Positions 40,327 through 49,070 of a stretch of DNA of 64,000 nucleotides are shown in pieces. The notes beneath the pieces were generated by a model. The model was not told where the DNA came from, did not search any database, and saw nothing but the letters and a program-made list of their open reading frames with translations. Position 1 is the first letter of the stretch. The number at the start of each line of letters is the position of its first letter. Made by a program: the position numbers and the translations under genes. This DNA is from Blastococcus fimeti (GTDB lineage Bacteria > Actinomycetota > Actinomycetes > Mycobacteriales > Geodermatophilaceae): NCBI GenBank assembly GCA_900102115.1, contig FNAW01000002.1, positions 620,001-684,000 of the forward strand, given 5' to 3'.

Positions 40327-40448
40327 TGCACCCCATCCCCTGAACCCGGGGCCGGAGCACTCCGGCGCCGACCTGCACCGCCCGCACCGACAGCACCCCA
40401 CGAGCCGTCTCGACCGAGTCGGCCGCGCACGAGAGCTGGAGACCACAC

Positions 40449-41585
40449 ATGAGGAAGACCTTGCGGTTGACGGCGGCCACCCTGGCCGGCGCCCTGCTGC
40501 TGGCCGGCTGCGGCGGCAGCGACGACGAGGGCGGCAGCGACAACGCCTCGTCCGGCGGCGACAGCGGCTCGTCGAGCCCCGCGGAACTCACCTTCGTCAT
40601 CGCCTCGGCGGTGACCTCCCCCAAGGAGGAGGTGGCAGTCGTCGCCGTCGGCCAGCAGATGGGCTACTTCGAGGAGGAGAACCTCACCGTCGACACGGTG
40701 AACGCCGACGGCTCGGTCGCCGCCGTGCAGGCCGTCGCCGGCGGCAACGGCGACATCACCCCGGCCGACGCCGGTTCCGTCCTCGCGGGCATCCAGAGCA
40801 ACGTCCCGGTGAAGGCCATCGGCGGCCTGGTGCAGAACTGGCCGTGGCAGATCGCCACCATGCCGGGCAGCGACATCCAGTCCGGCGAGGACCTCGACGG
40901 CAAGAAGGTCGGCGTCATCTCGCTGGCCTCGGGCAGCGCCCCCTACGCCCGCGCCTTCATCCGCGAGGCCGGCCTCGAGCCCGACAACGACGTCGAGCTG
41001 CTCCCCGTGGGCGTCGGCGCGCAGGCCGCGGCCGCCCTCACCGGTGGCGACGTCGACGCACTGGCCCTCTACGGCCAGGCCTACACCGTCATCGAGAACT
41101 CCGGCACCGAGCTCGAGTACCTCGACAACCCGGACATGTTCGACGGCATCCGGTCGCTGACCTTCACCGCCTCCGCGAACGCGATCGAGGAGGACTCCGA
41201 CGTCTACGAGCGCTTCCTGCGCGCCGCCTACAAGTCGATGCTCTTCGCCGCCGCCAATCCCGAGGCCGCGATGCGCATGGGCTACGAGACCTTCCCCTCG
41301 ATCCTCGCCGGTGCGCCGATCGAGTCCCGCCTCGAGACCGACGTCGCCAGCCTGACCGCCTGGCTGGAGAGCGCCACCCCCGCCGAGGGCGAGCCGGCCG
41401 ACTGGTCCGACTGGGGCGCCATCAGCGACGAGGAGTGGGAGAAGACCCAGAGCTACACCAAGGACGCCGGGCAGATCCGCGAGGAGATCGAGCTCGACCG
41501 CGTGTGGGACGGCAGCCTGCTCGAGGCCGCCAACGACTTCGACGCCGACGCCGTCCTCCAGCAGGCAGCCGACTGGACTCCCTGA
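40449..41585 (+). CDS. NMT1/SsuA-type ABC transporter substrate-binding lipoprotein
   Basis: 378 residues. Signal peptide with lipobox LLLAGCGG (Cys about residue 21), a Ser/Gly/Asp-rich linker, then LTFVIASAVTSPKEEVAVVAVGQQMGYFEEENL, the opening of NitT/TauT/SsuA and NMT1/THI5-like binding proteins, and NGDITPADAGSVLAGI in the ligand loop. It would collect an aromatic, sulfonate or pyrimidine-like compound outside the membrane. It is followed 51 bases later by its ATPase and permease. Ligand unknown; presumably the substrate or an intermediate of the surrounding pathway. Confidence 0.9.
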   Translation: MRKTLRLTAATLAGALLLAGCGGSDDEGGSDNASSGGDSGSSSPAELTFVIASAVTSPKEEVAVVAVGQQMGYFEEENLTVDTVNADGSVAAVQAVAGGNGDITPADAGSVLAGIQSNVPVKAIGGLVQNWPWQIATMPGSDIQSGEDLDGKKVGVISLASGSAPYARAFIREAGLEPDNDVELLPVGVGAQAAAALTGGDVDALALYGQAYTVIENSGTELEYLDNPDMFDGIRSLTFTASANAIEEDSDVYERFLRAAYKSMLFAAANPEAAMRMGYETFPSILAGAPIESRLETDVASLTAWLESATPAEGEPADWSDWGAISDEEWEKTQSYTKDAGQIREEIELDRVWDGSLLEAANDFDADAVLQQAADWTP

Positions 41586-41636
41586 CCCGACCGCGATCTG
41601 ACCTCCCCCACCCCTTCCACCAGGAGGAGCAGCACT

Positions 41637-42461
41637 GTGGCTACCCAGCCCGCACTGGCCGACGACCGGTCGACGACCGGCCCCGACGCGGCCAACTGGA
41701 TCGACGTCGCCGGCCTGCACAAGTACTACCGGCCGCGGAAGTCCGAGCCGACGCACGCGCTCTCGGACATCGACTTCCAGGTCCGCCGCGGTGAGTTCAT
41801 CTCCGTGGTCGGCCCGTCCGGCTGCGGCAAGACCACGCTGCTGAAGATCCTGGCCGGGCTCATCCCCAAGTCGGAGGGGGAGGTCAGCATCGCGGGGCAC
41901 GCGGTCACCAAGCCGCTGCCCGAGGTCGGGATGGTGTTCCAGGCGGCGACCCTGCTGCCCTGGCGCACCATCCTCGAGAACGTCATGGTGCCCGTCGAGA
42001 TCCAGAAGCTGGACAGGACGACGCACCGCGCGAAGGCCATGGAGCTGATCGAGATGGTCGGTCTCCTGGGCTTCGAGGACAAGTACCCCTACGAGCTCAG
42101 CGGCGGCATGCAGCAGCGCGCCGGCATCTGCCGGGCGCTGGTGCACGACCCCGCCGTGCTGCTCATGGACGAGCCGTTCGGTGCGCTCGACGCCATGACC
42201 CGCGAGTACATGAACGTCGAGCTGCTCCGCATCTGGCAGGAGAAGGCGGCGACGATCGTGCTGGTCACCCACTCGATCCCGGAGGCGGTCTTCCTCTCCG
42301 ACCGCGTCATCGTCATGAGCCCGCGGCCGGGCCGGATCACCGAGGTCATCGACATCGACCTCCCCCGGCCGCGCGACCTCTCGGTCATGAACACCGACCG
42401 GGCCGGCGTGTACGTCAGCCGGATCCGCCAGCACTTCAACGCCGCCAGCGTCATCGACTGA
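41637..42461 (+). CDS. NitT/TauT-type ABC transporter ATP-binding protein
   Basis: 274 residues from GTG 41637, with AGGAGGAGC just before. Walker A VGPSGCGKTTLLKIL, signature LSGGMQQRAGI, Walker B LLMDEPFGALDAMTR and H-loop VTHSIPEAVFLSDR are all intact; the MTRE and IPEAVFL variants are characteristic of the TauB/SsuB group. It powers the importer made with the proteins encoded on either side. Fourteen bases separate it from the permease start. Confidence 0.92.
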   Translation: MATQPALADDRSTTGPDAANWIDVAGLHKYYRPRKSEPTHALSDIDFQVRRGEFISVVGPSGCGKTTLLKILAGLIPKSEGEVSIAGHAVTKPLPEVGMVFQAATLLPWRTILENVMVPVEIQKLDRTTHRAKAMELIEMVGLLGFEDKYPYELSGGMQQRAGICRALVHDPAVLLMDEPFGALDAMTREYMNVELLRIWQEKAATIVLVTHSIPEAVFLSDRVIVMSPRPGRITEVIDIDLPRPRDLSVMNTDRAGVYVSRIRQHFNAASVID

Positions 42462-42475
42462 CCGAGGGACCCACC

Positions 42476-43345
42476 ATGACCGACACCAGCACCGCCGCCG
42501 TCGCCGGCAGCGACCGCTCCGCCCCCGCGAGCCCGCCGCCGGTGAAGCAGAAGCAGCGCGGCAAGTGGGACCTCCGCGAACGCCCCGAGCTCTGGATGGT
42601 CCCGGCCGTCTTCGTCCTCGTCGTCGCGCTGTGGGAGTTCGGCGTCAAGCTCTTCGACGTCGACGCGTTCGTCCTGCCGCCGCCCAGCGCCATCGCCGAG
42701 TCGCTGTGGAACCAGCTGACGAACGACCTGTTCTGGGGCCACTTCTGGGTCACCACCCAGGAGACGCTCGTCGGTTTCGCGATCGGCGTCACCGTCGCGC
42801 TCACCCTGGGCACGATGATCTCGCAGGTCCCGATCCTCGAGAAGACGCTGATGCCCTACATCGTCGCCTTCCAGACGGTGCCGAAGGTGGCCCTCGCGCC
42901 GCTGTTCGTCGTCTGGTTCGGCTTCGGCCTCACCAGCAAGATCGTCATGGCCGCGGTCATCTCGTTCTTCCCGATCCTGATCAACGTCATCGAGGGCCTG
43001 CGCTCCGCCGACGCCGACCGCGTCCAGATGCTCACCGTCTTCGGTGCCAGCCGCTCGCAGATCTTCCGCATGGTGCGGCTGCCCACCGCGCTGCCGTTCA
43101 TCTTCGCCGGCCTCGACATCGGCATCGTGTTCGCGATCCTCGGCGCGGTCGTCGGTGAGTTCATCGGAGCGCAGGAGGGCCTCGGCTACCTGCTGCTGCA
43201 GACGAACTACAACTTCGACATCGCCGGCATGTTCGCCGTCCTGGTCGTCCTGTCGCTGATGGGCATGCTGGCTCACCTCACCATCCGGTTCGCCCAGCGC
43301 AAGGTGGCCTTCTGGGCCGAGGAGAACCGGGTGATCGGCGCGTGA
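42476..43345 (+). CDS. NitT/TauT-type ABC transporter permease
   Basis: 289 residues with six hydrophobic segments after a 40-residue charged N-terminus. FVLPPPSAIAESLW, FQTVPKVALAPLFVVWFGFG and the EAA loop GASRSQIFRMVRLPTALPFI are signatures of SsuC/TauC/ThiX permeases. It completes the importer. Its stop overlaps the SDR start by GTGA (43342-43345), which ties transport to the catabolic enzymes. Confidence 0.92.
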   Translation: MTDTSTAAVAGSDRSAPASPPPVKQKQRGKWDLRERPELWMVPAVFVLVVALWEFGVKLFDVDAFVLPPPSAIAESLWNQLTNDLFWGHFWVTTQETLVGFAIGVTVALTLGTMISQVPILEKTLMPYIVAFQTVPKVALAPLFVVWFGFGLTSKIVMAAVISFFPILINVIEGLRSADADRVQMLTVFGASRSQIFRMVRLPTALPFIFAGLDIGIVFAILGAVVGEFIGAQEGLGYLLLQTNYNFDIAGMFAVLVVLSLMGMLAHLTIRFAQRKVAFWAEENRVIGA

Positions 43346-44097
43346 CGACACGACAGGACCCGAACCGCTTCGACGGTCGCGTCGCCCTCGTCACGGGCGC
43401 GGCGCGCGGGATCGGCGCGGTCATCGCCGCCACGCTCGCCGAGCGCGGCGCCACGGTGGCCCAGGCCGACGTCCTCCCGCTCGACCGCTGGGAGTCCTCG
43501 CTGGACGGCGGGGCGCACAGCCGGCACTCGGTCGACGTGCGCTCCGAGGAGTCCTGCCGCGCCCTGGTCGCCGAGGTGCTCGACACCCACGGGCAGCTCG
43601 ACCACCTGGTGAACAACGCCGGCATCGTCCGGCGCGGCTCGGCGGCCGAGACCTCCCCGGAGGAGTTCACCACCGTCCTGGACGTCAACCTGACCGGCAC
43701 GTTCCGGATGGCACAGGCGGCCTACCCCGCCCTGCGGGCGACCTCCGGCAGCGTGGTGAACATCGGCTCGACCAACGGCCACATCGCCGTCCTCAACACC
43801 GTCGCCTACTGCGTGAGCAAGGCCGGCGTCATGCACCTGGCCCGCGTGCTGGCACTGGAGTGGGCGCCCGACGGCATCCGCGTCAACGCGGTCGGCCCGA
43901 CCATCGTGCCGACCGACATGACCGCCGACGTCCGGGCGGACCCCGCGTACATGGCCGACAAGATGGCCAGCATCCCGCTGGGGAGGATGGCCGAGTCCCA
44001 GGACGTCGCCGACACCGTGACGTACCTGCTCAGCCCGGCCGCGGGCATGGTCACCGGCCAGACCGTCTTCGTCGACGGCGGCGTGACCATCGCCTGA
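43342..44097 (+). CDS. SDR family oxidoreductase
   Basis: 251 residues from GTG 43342. TGAARGIG (near residue 18), NNAGIV, a Ser in NIGSTNGH, YCVSK for the Tyr/Lys pair and a C-terminal GQTVFVDGGVTIA all conform to the classical FabG-like SDRs. An Asp after the second strand (QADVLPL) suggests NAD(H) preference. It probably oxidises a hydroxyl in the pathway. Overlaps the transporter permease gene by 4 bases. Confidence 0.92.
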   Translation: MTTRQDPNRFDGRVALVTGAARGIGAVIAATLAERGATVAQADVLPLDRWESSLDGGAHSRHSVDVRSEESCRALVAEVLDTHGQLDHLVNNAGIVRRGSAAETSPEEFTTVLDVNLTGTFRMAQAAYPALRATSGSVVNIGSTNGHIAVLNTVAYCVSKAGVMHLARVLALEWAPDGIRVNAVGPTIVPTDMTADVRADPAYMADKMASIPLGRMAESQDVADTVTYLLSPAAGMVTGQTVFVDGGVTIA

Positions 44098-44135
44098 GCT
44101 CCACCCCATTCCGTTCTGCCGAGAGGAACCCCTTC

Positions 44136-44582
44136 GTGACCAGCACAGACGCGGCCCAGCCCGACGTGCTCTACACGGCGCGCGTGGCCGTGACCGGTGG
44201 CCGCGGCGGCTCCGCGACGTCGGAGACCGGCTCGCTCCGGGCGGAGCTGTCCCGGCCCGCCGAGCGCGGCACCGAGAACGCCGGCACCGACCCCGAGGAG
44301 CTCTTCGCCGCCGGGTTCGCGGCCTGCTTCGACAGCGCCCTGGCCGTCGCGGCCCGCCGCGAGCGGATCAAGGTCGGCAAGACCTCGACGACCGCGTCGG
44401 TGTCCCTCACCAGCACCCCCGAGGGCACGTTCGCGCTCACCGTCGCCCTCGACGTGCAGGCCCCGGACTGCCCGCAGGCCGACCTCGAGCGCGCCGTCGC
44501 GGTCGCGGAGACGCTCTGCCCCTACGCGAACGCGGTGCGGGGCAACGTGCCGCTGACCCTGCAGGCGACCGGGCTGCAGTGA
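44136..44582 (+). CDS. Ohr/OsmC family peroxidase
   Basis: 148 residues from GTG 44136 with GAGAGGAAC upstream. AAGFAACFDSAL and ETLCPYANAVRGN hold the two redox cysteines of organic hydroperoxide resistance proteins, and NPEELF-like NAGTDPEELFAAG is the family entry helix. It reduces organic hydroperoxides with lipoyl-protein thiols. Its place inside a catabolic operon suggests that the pathway or its flavin enzyme generates peroxides, or that the substrate is toxic. Its stop overlaps the IclR start by GTGA. Confidence 0.9.
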   Translation: MTSTDAAQPDVLYTARVAVTGGRGGSATSETGSLRAELSRPAERGTENAGTDPEELFAAGFAACFDSALAVAARRERIKVGKTSTTASVSLTSTPEGTFALTVALDVQAPDCPQADLERAVAVAETLCPYANAVRGNVPLTLQATGLQ

Positions 44583-45418
44583 GCACCCGCGAGGACGACG
44601 TGGCGCCGGCCCCCGGGAGCGCCACCGACGACGCCGTCCCCCGCTCGGGACTCCTGCGCGCGATGGCCGTCATCGAGCTGCTCGCCGAGCGGGCCCCGGA
44701 GACCGTCGGCGTCTCCACGGTGGCGCGGGCGCTGGACTACCCGAAGGCGGTGGCCCACCGCATCCTCAAGGAGCTGGTGACCGCCGGCTTCCTGGGGTTC
44801 GACGACCGCACCAAGCTCTACGGGCTGGGCCCCGTCGCGCTGAAGGTGGGCCTGGCGGCGCTCCGGTCGCTGGACGTGACCCGGGTGACCCGGCCCTACC
44901 TCGAGCAGCTGGTCCACCGGACCCAGGAGACCGCGACGCTGTCGGCCCGCCAGGGCTGGACCCGGGTCTACGTCGACCAGGTGCTCTCACCCCGGGAGAT
45001 CCGCATGGCCGTCCCGCTCGGCACCAGTCACGCGCTGCACGCCGGGTCGTCGTCCAAGGCGATCCTGGCCGCGCTGCCCGAGGAGCAGGTCGAGGAGTAC
45101 CTGGCGTCGGCGTCGCTGGAAGCGGTCACGGCCGCGACCATCGTCGACGTCGACGCACTGCGGGCCGAGCTCGCCCGCGTGCGCCGGCTCGGCTACGCGA
45201 TCAGCACCGGCGAGCGGCAGCCCGGTGCCGGCAGCGTCGCCGCGGCCGTCCGCAGCGCCAGCGGCGACGTCTGGGGCTCGATCTCGGTCTGCGGTCCCCT
45301 GGACCGGTTCACCCCCGAGGCCTTCACCTCCCACGGCGAGCTGCTCGTGGAGGTGGCCGCCGCCATCAGCCTGGAGATCGGCTACCGCGAACCGCACGCC
45401 ACGAGCACCCGCACGTGA
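44579..45418 (+). CDS. IclR family transcriptional regulator
   Basis: 279 residues from GTG 44579. An N-terminal winged helix-turn-helix (about 25-85, RAMAVIELLAERAPETVGVS and YPKAVAHRILKELVTAGFL) is followed by the IclR effector domain with LHAGSSSKAILAALPEEQ, GYAISTGERQPGAGSVAAAV and AISLEIGYRE. IclR proteins bind inverted repeats and respond to pathway intermediates. Encoded within operon A, it would be autoregulated through the site at 38230-38248, and the same sequence before operon B makes it the probable common regulator. Repressor or activator status is not shown; site position favours repression. Confidence 0.92.
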   Translation: MSTREDDVAPAPGSATDDAVPRSGLLRAMAVIELLAERAPETVGVSTVARALDYPKAVAHRILKELVTAGFLGFDDRTKLYGLGPVALKVGLAALRSLDVTRVTRPYLEQLVHRTQETATLSARQGWTRVYVDQVLSPREIRMAVPLGTSHALHAGSSSKAILAALPEEQVEEYLASASLEAVTAATIVDVDALRAELARVRRLGYAISTGERQPGAGSVAAAVRSASGDVWGSISVCGPLDRFTPEAFTSHGELLVEVAAAISLEIGYREPHATSTRT

Positions 45419-45510
45419 CCGCCGCCTCCGGGCCGGCTGCGGCCCGGGAGCAGCACCCGCAGGGACTTCCCGACAGCGCTCGACGAAGCGCGCAACGAGT
45501 GGAGGAGAAC

Positions 45511-46707
45511 GTGCCCGAAGGCCCGTTGACCGGACTCCGAGTCATCGACGTCTCCACGATCCTGGCCGGCCCGCTGTGCGCCCAGATCCTGGGCGACTTC
45601 GGTGCCGAGGTCATCAAGATCGAGCACCCGGTGGCCGGGGACAGCATGCGCGGCCACGGCCGCGCCAAGGACGGCGTCCCGCTGTGGTGGAAGGAGATCT
45701 CCCGCAACAAGCGGACCATCGGCCTGTCGCTGTCCTCCCCCGCCGGCGCCGAGGTGTTCCTCAAGCTCGCCGCCACCGCCGACGTGATCGTGGAGAACTT
45801 CCGCCCCGGCACCCTGGAACGGTGGGGCGTGGGCCCCGAGCAGCTCCACGCGGTCAACCCGGGTCTGGTCCTGGTCCGCATCACCGGGTTCGGCCAGACC
45901 GGGCCGTACTCCAAGCGCCCGGGCTTCGGCACGCTGGCCGAGGCGATGAGCGGCTTCGCGCACCTGACCGGGCAGGCCGACGGCCCCCCGACCCTGCCCG
46001 CCTTCGGGCTGGCCGACAGCATCTGCGGCATCGCGGCCTCCTCGGCCGCGGCCATGGCCCTGCTCGCGCGGCACACCAACGGCGGCAAGGGCCAGGTCGT
46101 CGACATGAACCTGCTCGAGCCGATCATGGCCGCCGTCGGCCCCGGCCCCACGGTGTTCCAGCAGCTCGGCGAGGTCGGCACGCGGCACGGCAACCGCTCG
46201 ACGAACAACGCGCCGCGCAACACCTACCGCACCAAGGACGACAGCTGGGTGGCGATCTCCACCAGCGCCCAGGTGATCGCCGAGCGGGTGATGCGCCTGG
46301 TCGGGCACCCCGAGGTGATCGACGAGCCGTGGTTCCGCTCCGGCGGCGAGCGCGCCGAGCACGCCGACCTGCTCGACGACATGGTCGGTGGCTGGATCGC
46401 CGAGCGCACCCGCGAGGAGGTCGTGCAGGCCTTCGAGGAGGCCGGCGCGGCCATCGCACCGATCTACACCGCGCAGGACCTGGTCGAGGACGAGCACGTC
46501 CGCGCCACGGAGATGCTCACCACCGTGCCGGACGACGACCTCGGCGAGGTGCTCATGCACAACGTCATGTGGCGCATGTCCGAGACCCCCGGGAGCATCC
46601 GCTTCCCCGGTCGCGGCCTGGGCGCCGACACCGACGACGTCGTCGGCGAGCTCGGCTACGACGCCGAGGAGCTCGCCGACCTGCGCGCCCGCCAGGTCCT
46701 CGCCTGA
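45511..46707 (+). CDS. CaiB/BaiF family CoA-transferase
   Basis: 398 residues from GTG 45511, chosen for the GGAGGAG site; an in-frame GTG at 45415 would add 32 residues without family character. VIDVSTILAGPLCAQILGDFGAEVIKIE, the opening of class III CoA-transferases, is followed by ENFRPGTLERWGVG and GKGQVVDMNLLEPI, where Asp near 197 is the residue that forms the acyl-anhydride. It moves CoA between carboxylates, so a pathway acid is activated here. Donor and acceptor are unknown. Confidence 0.92.
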   Translation: MPEGPLTGLRVIDVSTILAGPLCAQILGDFGAEVIKIEHPVAGDSMRGHGRAKDGVPLWWKEISRNKRTIGLSLSSPAGAEVFLKLAATADVIVENFRPGTLERWGVGPEQLHAVNPGLVLVRITGFGQTGPYSKRPGFGTLAEAMSGFAHLTGQADGPPTLPAFGLADSICGIAASSAAAMALLARHTNGGKGQVVDMNLLEPIMAAVGPGPTVFQQLGEVGTRHGNRSTNNAPRNTYRTKDDSWVAISTSAQVIAERVMRLVGHPEVIDEPWFRSGGERAEHADLLDDMVGGWIAERTREEVVQAFEEAGAAIAPIYTAQDLVEDEHVRATEMLTTVPDDDLGEVLMHNVMWRMSETPGSIRFPGRGLGADTDDVVGELGYDAEELADLRARQVLA

Positions 46708-46749
46708 GCTCCCCCGACCTCCCGCTCGATCCCCCCTGACCCCTGAGGG

Positions 46750-47598
46750 ATGCCCACCGTGACCACCAGCACCACCCCCGATCCGCTCCTGCAGGCCCTG
46801 ACCGGGTCGTTGCGCACCTACGACCTGGGCCGGCCGCTGACCGTCGGCATGCCCCAGTCACCCAACCACCCGGCGTTCTGGCACACGCTGCCCCGCCGGC
46901 ACGGCGACATGGTCCGTTCCGACGGCGGCTCCGCGGCGAACGACATGATCAGCATGGGCACCCACGTCGGCACCCACATCGACGCCCTCGCGCACGTCTC
47001 GCACGACGGCCGGATGTTCGGCGGGCTCGACGCGGCGGAGGCCGGCGTCGGTGGCAAGTACGTCGAGCTCGGCGTGCACACCATCGCCCCGATGATCCGG
47101 CGCGGCGTGCTGCTGGACGTGCCCGCGGCGCTGGGCACCCCCGAGGGCTGCGACCCCGGCTACGAGATCACGCCGGCCGACCTGGGCGCCGCCGAGGAGC
47201 GCCAGGGCACCCCGGTGCGGCCCGGCGACGTCGTGCTGATCCGCAGCGGCTGGGGCCGGCACTTCACCGACCCCGACCGGAACGTCTACATCGGCGGCGC
47301 CAGCGGCGTCCCCGGCGTCGGCGAGGCCGGCGCGATGTGGCTCGCCGAGCGCGGCGCGCACGCGGTCGGGGCCGACACGATCGCCTTCGAGTGCCTGCAC
47401 CCGGGCGCGGGGCACAGCGTGCTGCCGGCGCACCGGGTGCTGCTGGTCGAGAACGGGATCTACATCGTCGAGGCGATGGCGCTGGAGGAGCTGGCCGCCG
47501 ACGGCGTGCACGAGTTCATGTTCGTGCTCTCCCCGCTGCCGATCTTCGGCGCGACCGGCTCCCCGGTCCGCCCGCTGGCGGTGGTCACCCGTGGCTGA
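46750..47598 (+). CDS. Cyclase family protein (kynurenine formamidase-like metal hydrolase)
   Basis: 282 residues from ATG 46750. The HVGTHIDALAHV motif matches HxGTHxDxxxH of the Cyclase/KynB family, which binds two divalent metals and hydrolyses N-formyl or cyclic amide/imide bonds. FECLHPGAGHSVLPAHRVLLVENGIYIVE is the usual late block carrying the remaining His and Glu ligands. Together with the cyclic amidohydrolase two genes on, it implies ring opening or deformylation. The stop lies 8 bases inside the next gene. Confidence 0.9.
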   Translation: MPTVTTSTTPDPLLQALTGSLRTYDLGRPLTVGMPQSPNHPAFWHTLPRRHGDMVRSDGGSAANDMISMGTHVGTHIDALAHVSHDGRMFGGLDAAEAGVGGKYVELGVHTIAPMIRRGVLLDVPAALGTPEGCDPGYEITPADLGAAEERQGTPVRPGDVVLIRSGWGRHFTDPDRNVYIGGASGVPGVGEAGAMWLAERGAHAVGADTIAFECLHPGAGHSVLPAHRVLLVENGIYIVEAMALEELAADGVHEFMFVLSPLPIFGATGSPVRPLAVVTRG

Positions 47599-49027
47599 GC
47601 AGATCGCCACCGACCCGACGCTCGCCCAGCAGCTGGCCGCGTTCGCGGAGAAGTCCTACACCGACGGCGTCCCCGCCGAGGTGGCCGCCAGCGTCCGCCA
47701 GCGCGTGCTCGACGTCGTCGGGCTGTGCGTGGCCGCCCACCGGCTGCCCACCAGCGCCGGCGCCGTCGCCTTCGTGCTGGAGCAGGGCGGCAACGGCCAG
47801 GCCACCGGCGTCGGGGTGGCCGAGCCGTTGCCCGCCGCCCAGGCCGCCTTCCTCAACGGGGTCCTCGCCCACTCGCTGGACTACGACGACACCCACCTGC
47901 CCTCGGTGCTGCACCCCAGCGCCAGCGTCGTCCCGGCCGCCCTGGCCGCGGCCGAGGCCGGCGGGGCCACCGGCGAGCAGACGGTCGCCGCGATCGCCGT
48001 CGGCCTGGAGATCGCCGTCCGGCTGGGCATGGCCGGCTACGACGCCGAGCTCGGCAACTCGGTGTTCTTCGAGCACGGCCAGCACGCCACCTCGATCACC
48101 GGCGCGATGGGCGCCTCCGTGGCGGCCGCGCTGCTGCTGGGCACCGGCGCCGAGGGCGTCGCGAACGCACTCGGCATCACCGCCTCCTTCGCCGCCGGCA
48201 TCATCGAGGCCAACCGCACCGGCGGCACCGTCAAGCGGCTGCACTGCGGCTGGGCCGCGCACTCGGCGGTCACCGCCGCGCAGCTGGTGAAGCACGGTTT
48301 CACCGGCCCGCCGACGGTGCTCGAGGGCCGGTTCGGCTTCTTCGAGGCGTTCCTGCGCGACCAGGTCGACCTCGCCCAGGTCACCGACGGGCTGGGCACG
48401 GAGTGGGCGGTGCCGGGCATCTTCTTCAAGCCCTACCCGGCCAACCACTTCACCCACGCCGCCGTCGACGCCGGTCGGGCCCTGCGCGCCCGCGGCGTCG
48501 ACCTGGAACGGATCGAGCGCATCGAGCTGCGGGTGCCCACCGCCGTCGTCCGCACCATCGGCGAGCCGATCGAGGGCAAGCGCGCTCCGGAGACCGGCTA
48601 CCAGGCCCAGTTCAGCGGGCCGTACGCCGTCGTCGCCGGGCTGATCGGCGGCTCGGGCCTCGGCGTCGGCCTGTCGGACTACACCGACGAGCTGGCCACC
48701 GATCCGTTCCGCCGCTCGCTCATGGCGCGTGTCGACGTCACCGGTGACGCGCGCTGCGACGAGATCTTCCCGATGCAGTTCCCCGCCGTCGTCACCATCC
48801 GGACCGACGACGGCCAGGACCGGACCGAGGAGGTCCTGGTCAACCGCGGCGGACCGCAGAACCCGCTGTCCGACGCCGAGCTGACCGTGAAGTTCCAGGA
48901 GAACGTCGCCGGCCGGCTGGACGACGACGCCACGCGCCGGGTGCAGGACTCCGTGCTGCACCTCGACCGCACCGACGACGTGGCCGCCGTGCTGGCGCCG
49001 CTGCGCCGGTTCACCTCCGCCGGCTGA
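47591..49027 (+). CDS. MmgE/PrpD family protein
   Basis: 478 residues from GTG 47591, overlapping the preceding gene by 8 bases. SVRQRVLDVVGLCVAAHR, LAHSLDYDDTHLPSVLHPSASVVPAALA and FKPYPANHFTHAAVDA are MmgE/PrpD family blocks. Members include 2-methylcitrate dehydratase, cis-aconitate decarboxylase and iminodisuccinate epimerase, so a dehydratase, decarboxylase or epimerase acting on a di- or tricarboxylate is expected. With a CoA-transferase and a CitE-like lyase beside it, an itaconate- or citramalate-like lower pathway is possible; this is inference. Confidence 0.9.
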   Translation: MAEQIATDPTLAQQLAAFAEKSYTDGVPAEVAASVRQRVLDVVGLCVAAHRLPTSAGAVAFVLEQGGNGQATGVGVAEPLPAAQAAFLNGVLAHSLDYDDTHLPSVLHPSASVVPAALAAAEAGGATGEQTVAAIAVGLEIAVRLGMAGYDAELGNSVFFEHGQHATSITGAMGASVAAALLLGTGAEGVANALGITASFAAGIIEANRTGGTVKRLHCGWAAHSAVTAAQLVKHGFTGPPTVLEGRFGFFEAFLRDQVDLAQVTDGLGTEWAVPGIFFKPYPANHFTHAAVDAGRALRARGVDLERIERIELRVPTAVVRTIGEPIEGKRAPETGYQAQFSGPYAVVAGLIGGSGLGVGLSDYTDELATDPFRRSLMARVDVTGDARCDEIFPMQFPAVVTIRTDDGQDRTEEVLVNRGGPQNPLSDAELTVKFQENVAGRLDDDATRRVQDSVLHLDRTDDVAAVLAPLRRFTSAG

Positions 49028-49070
49028 CCCCTTCTCCCCCACGATTTCCGCACAACCTGGAGGTACCGAA

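Noticed and set aside
44112..44130. A further operator-like CGTTCTGC...GAGGAACC before the Ohr gene
   Set aside because: Right half matches poorly and coincides with the ribosome site.
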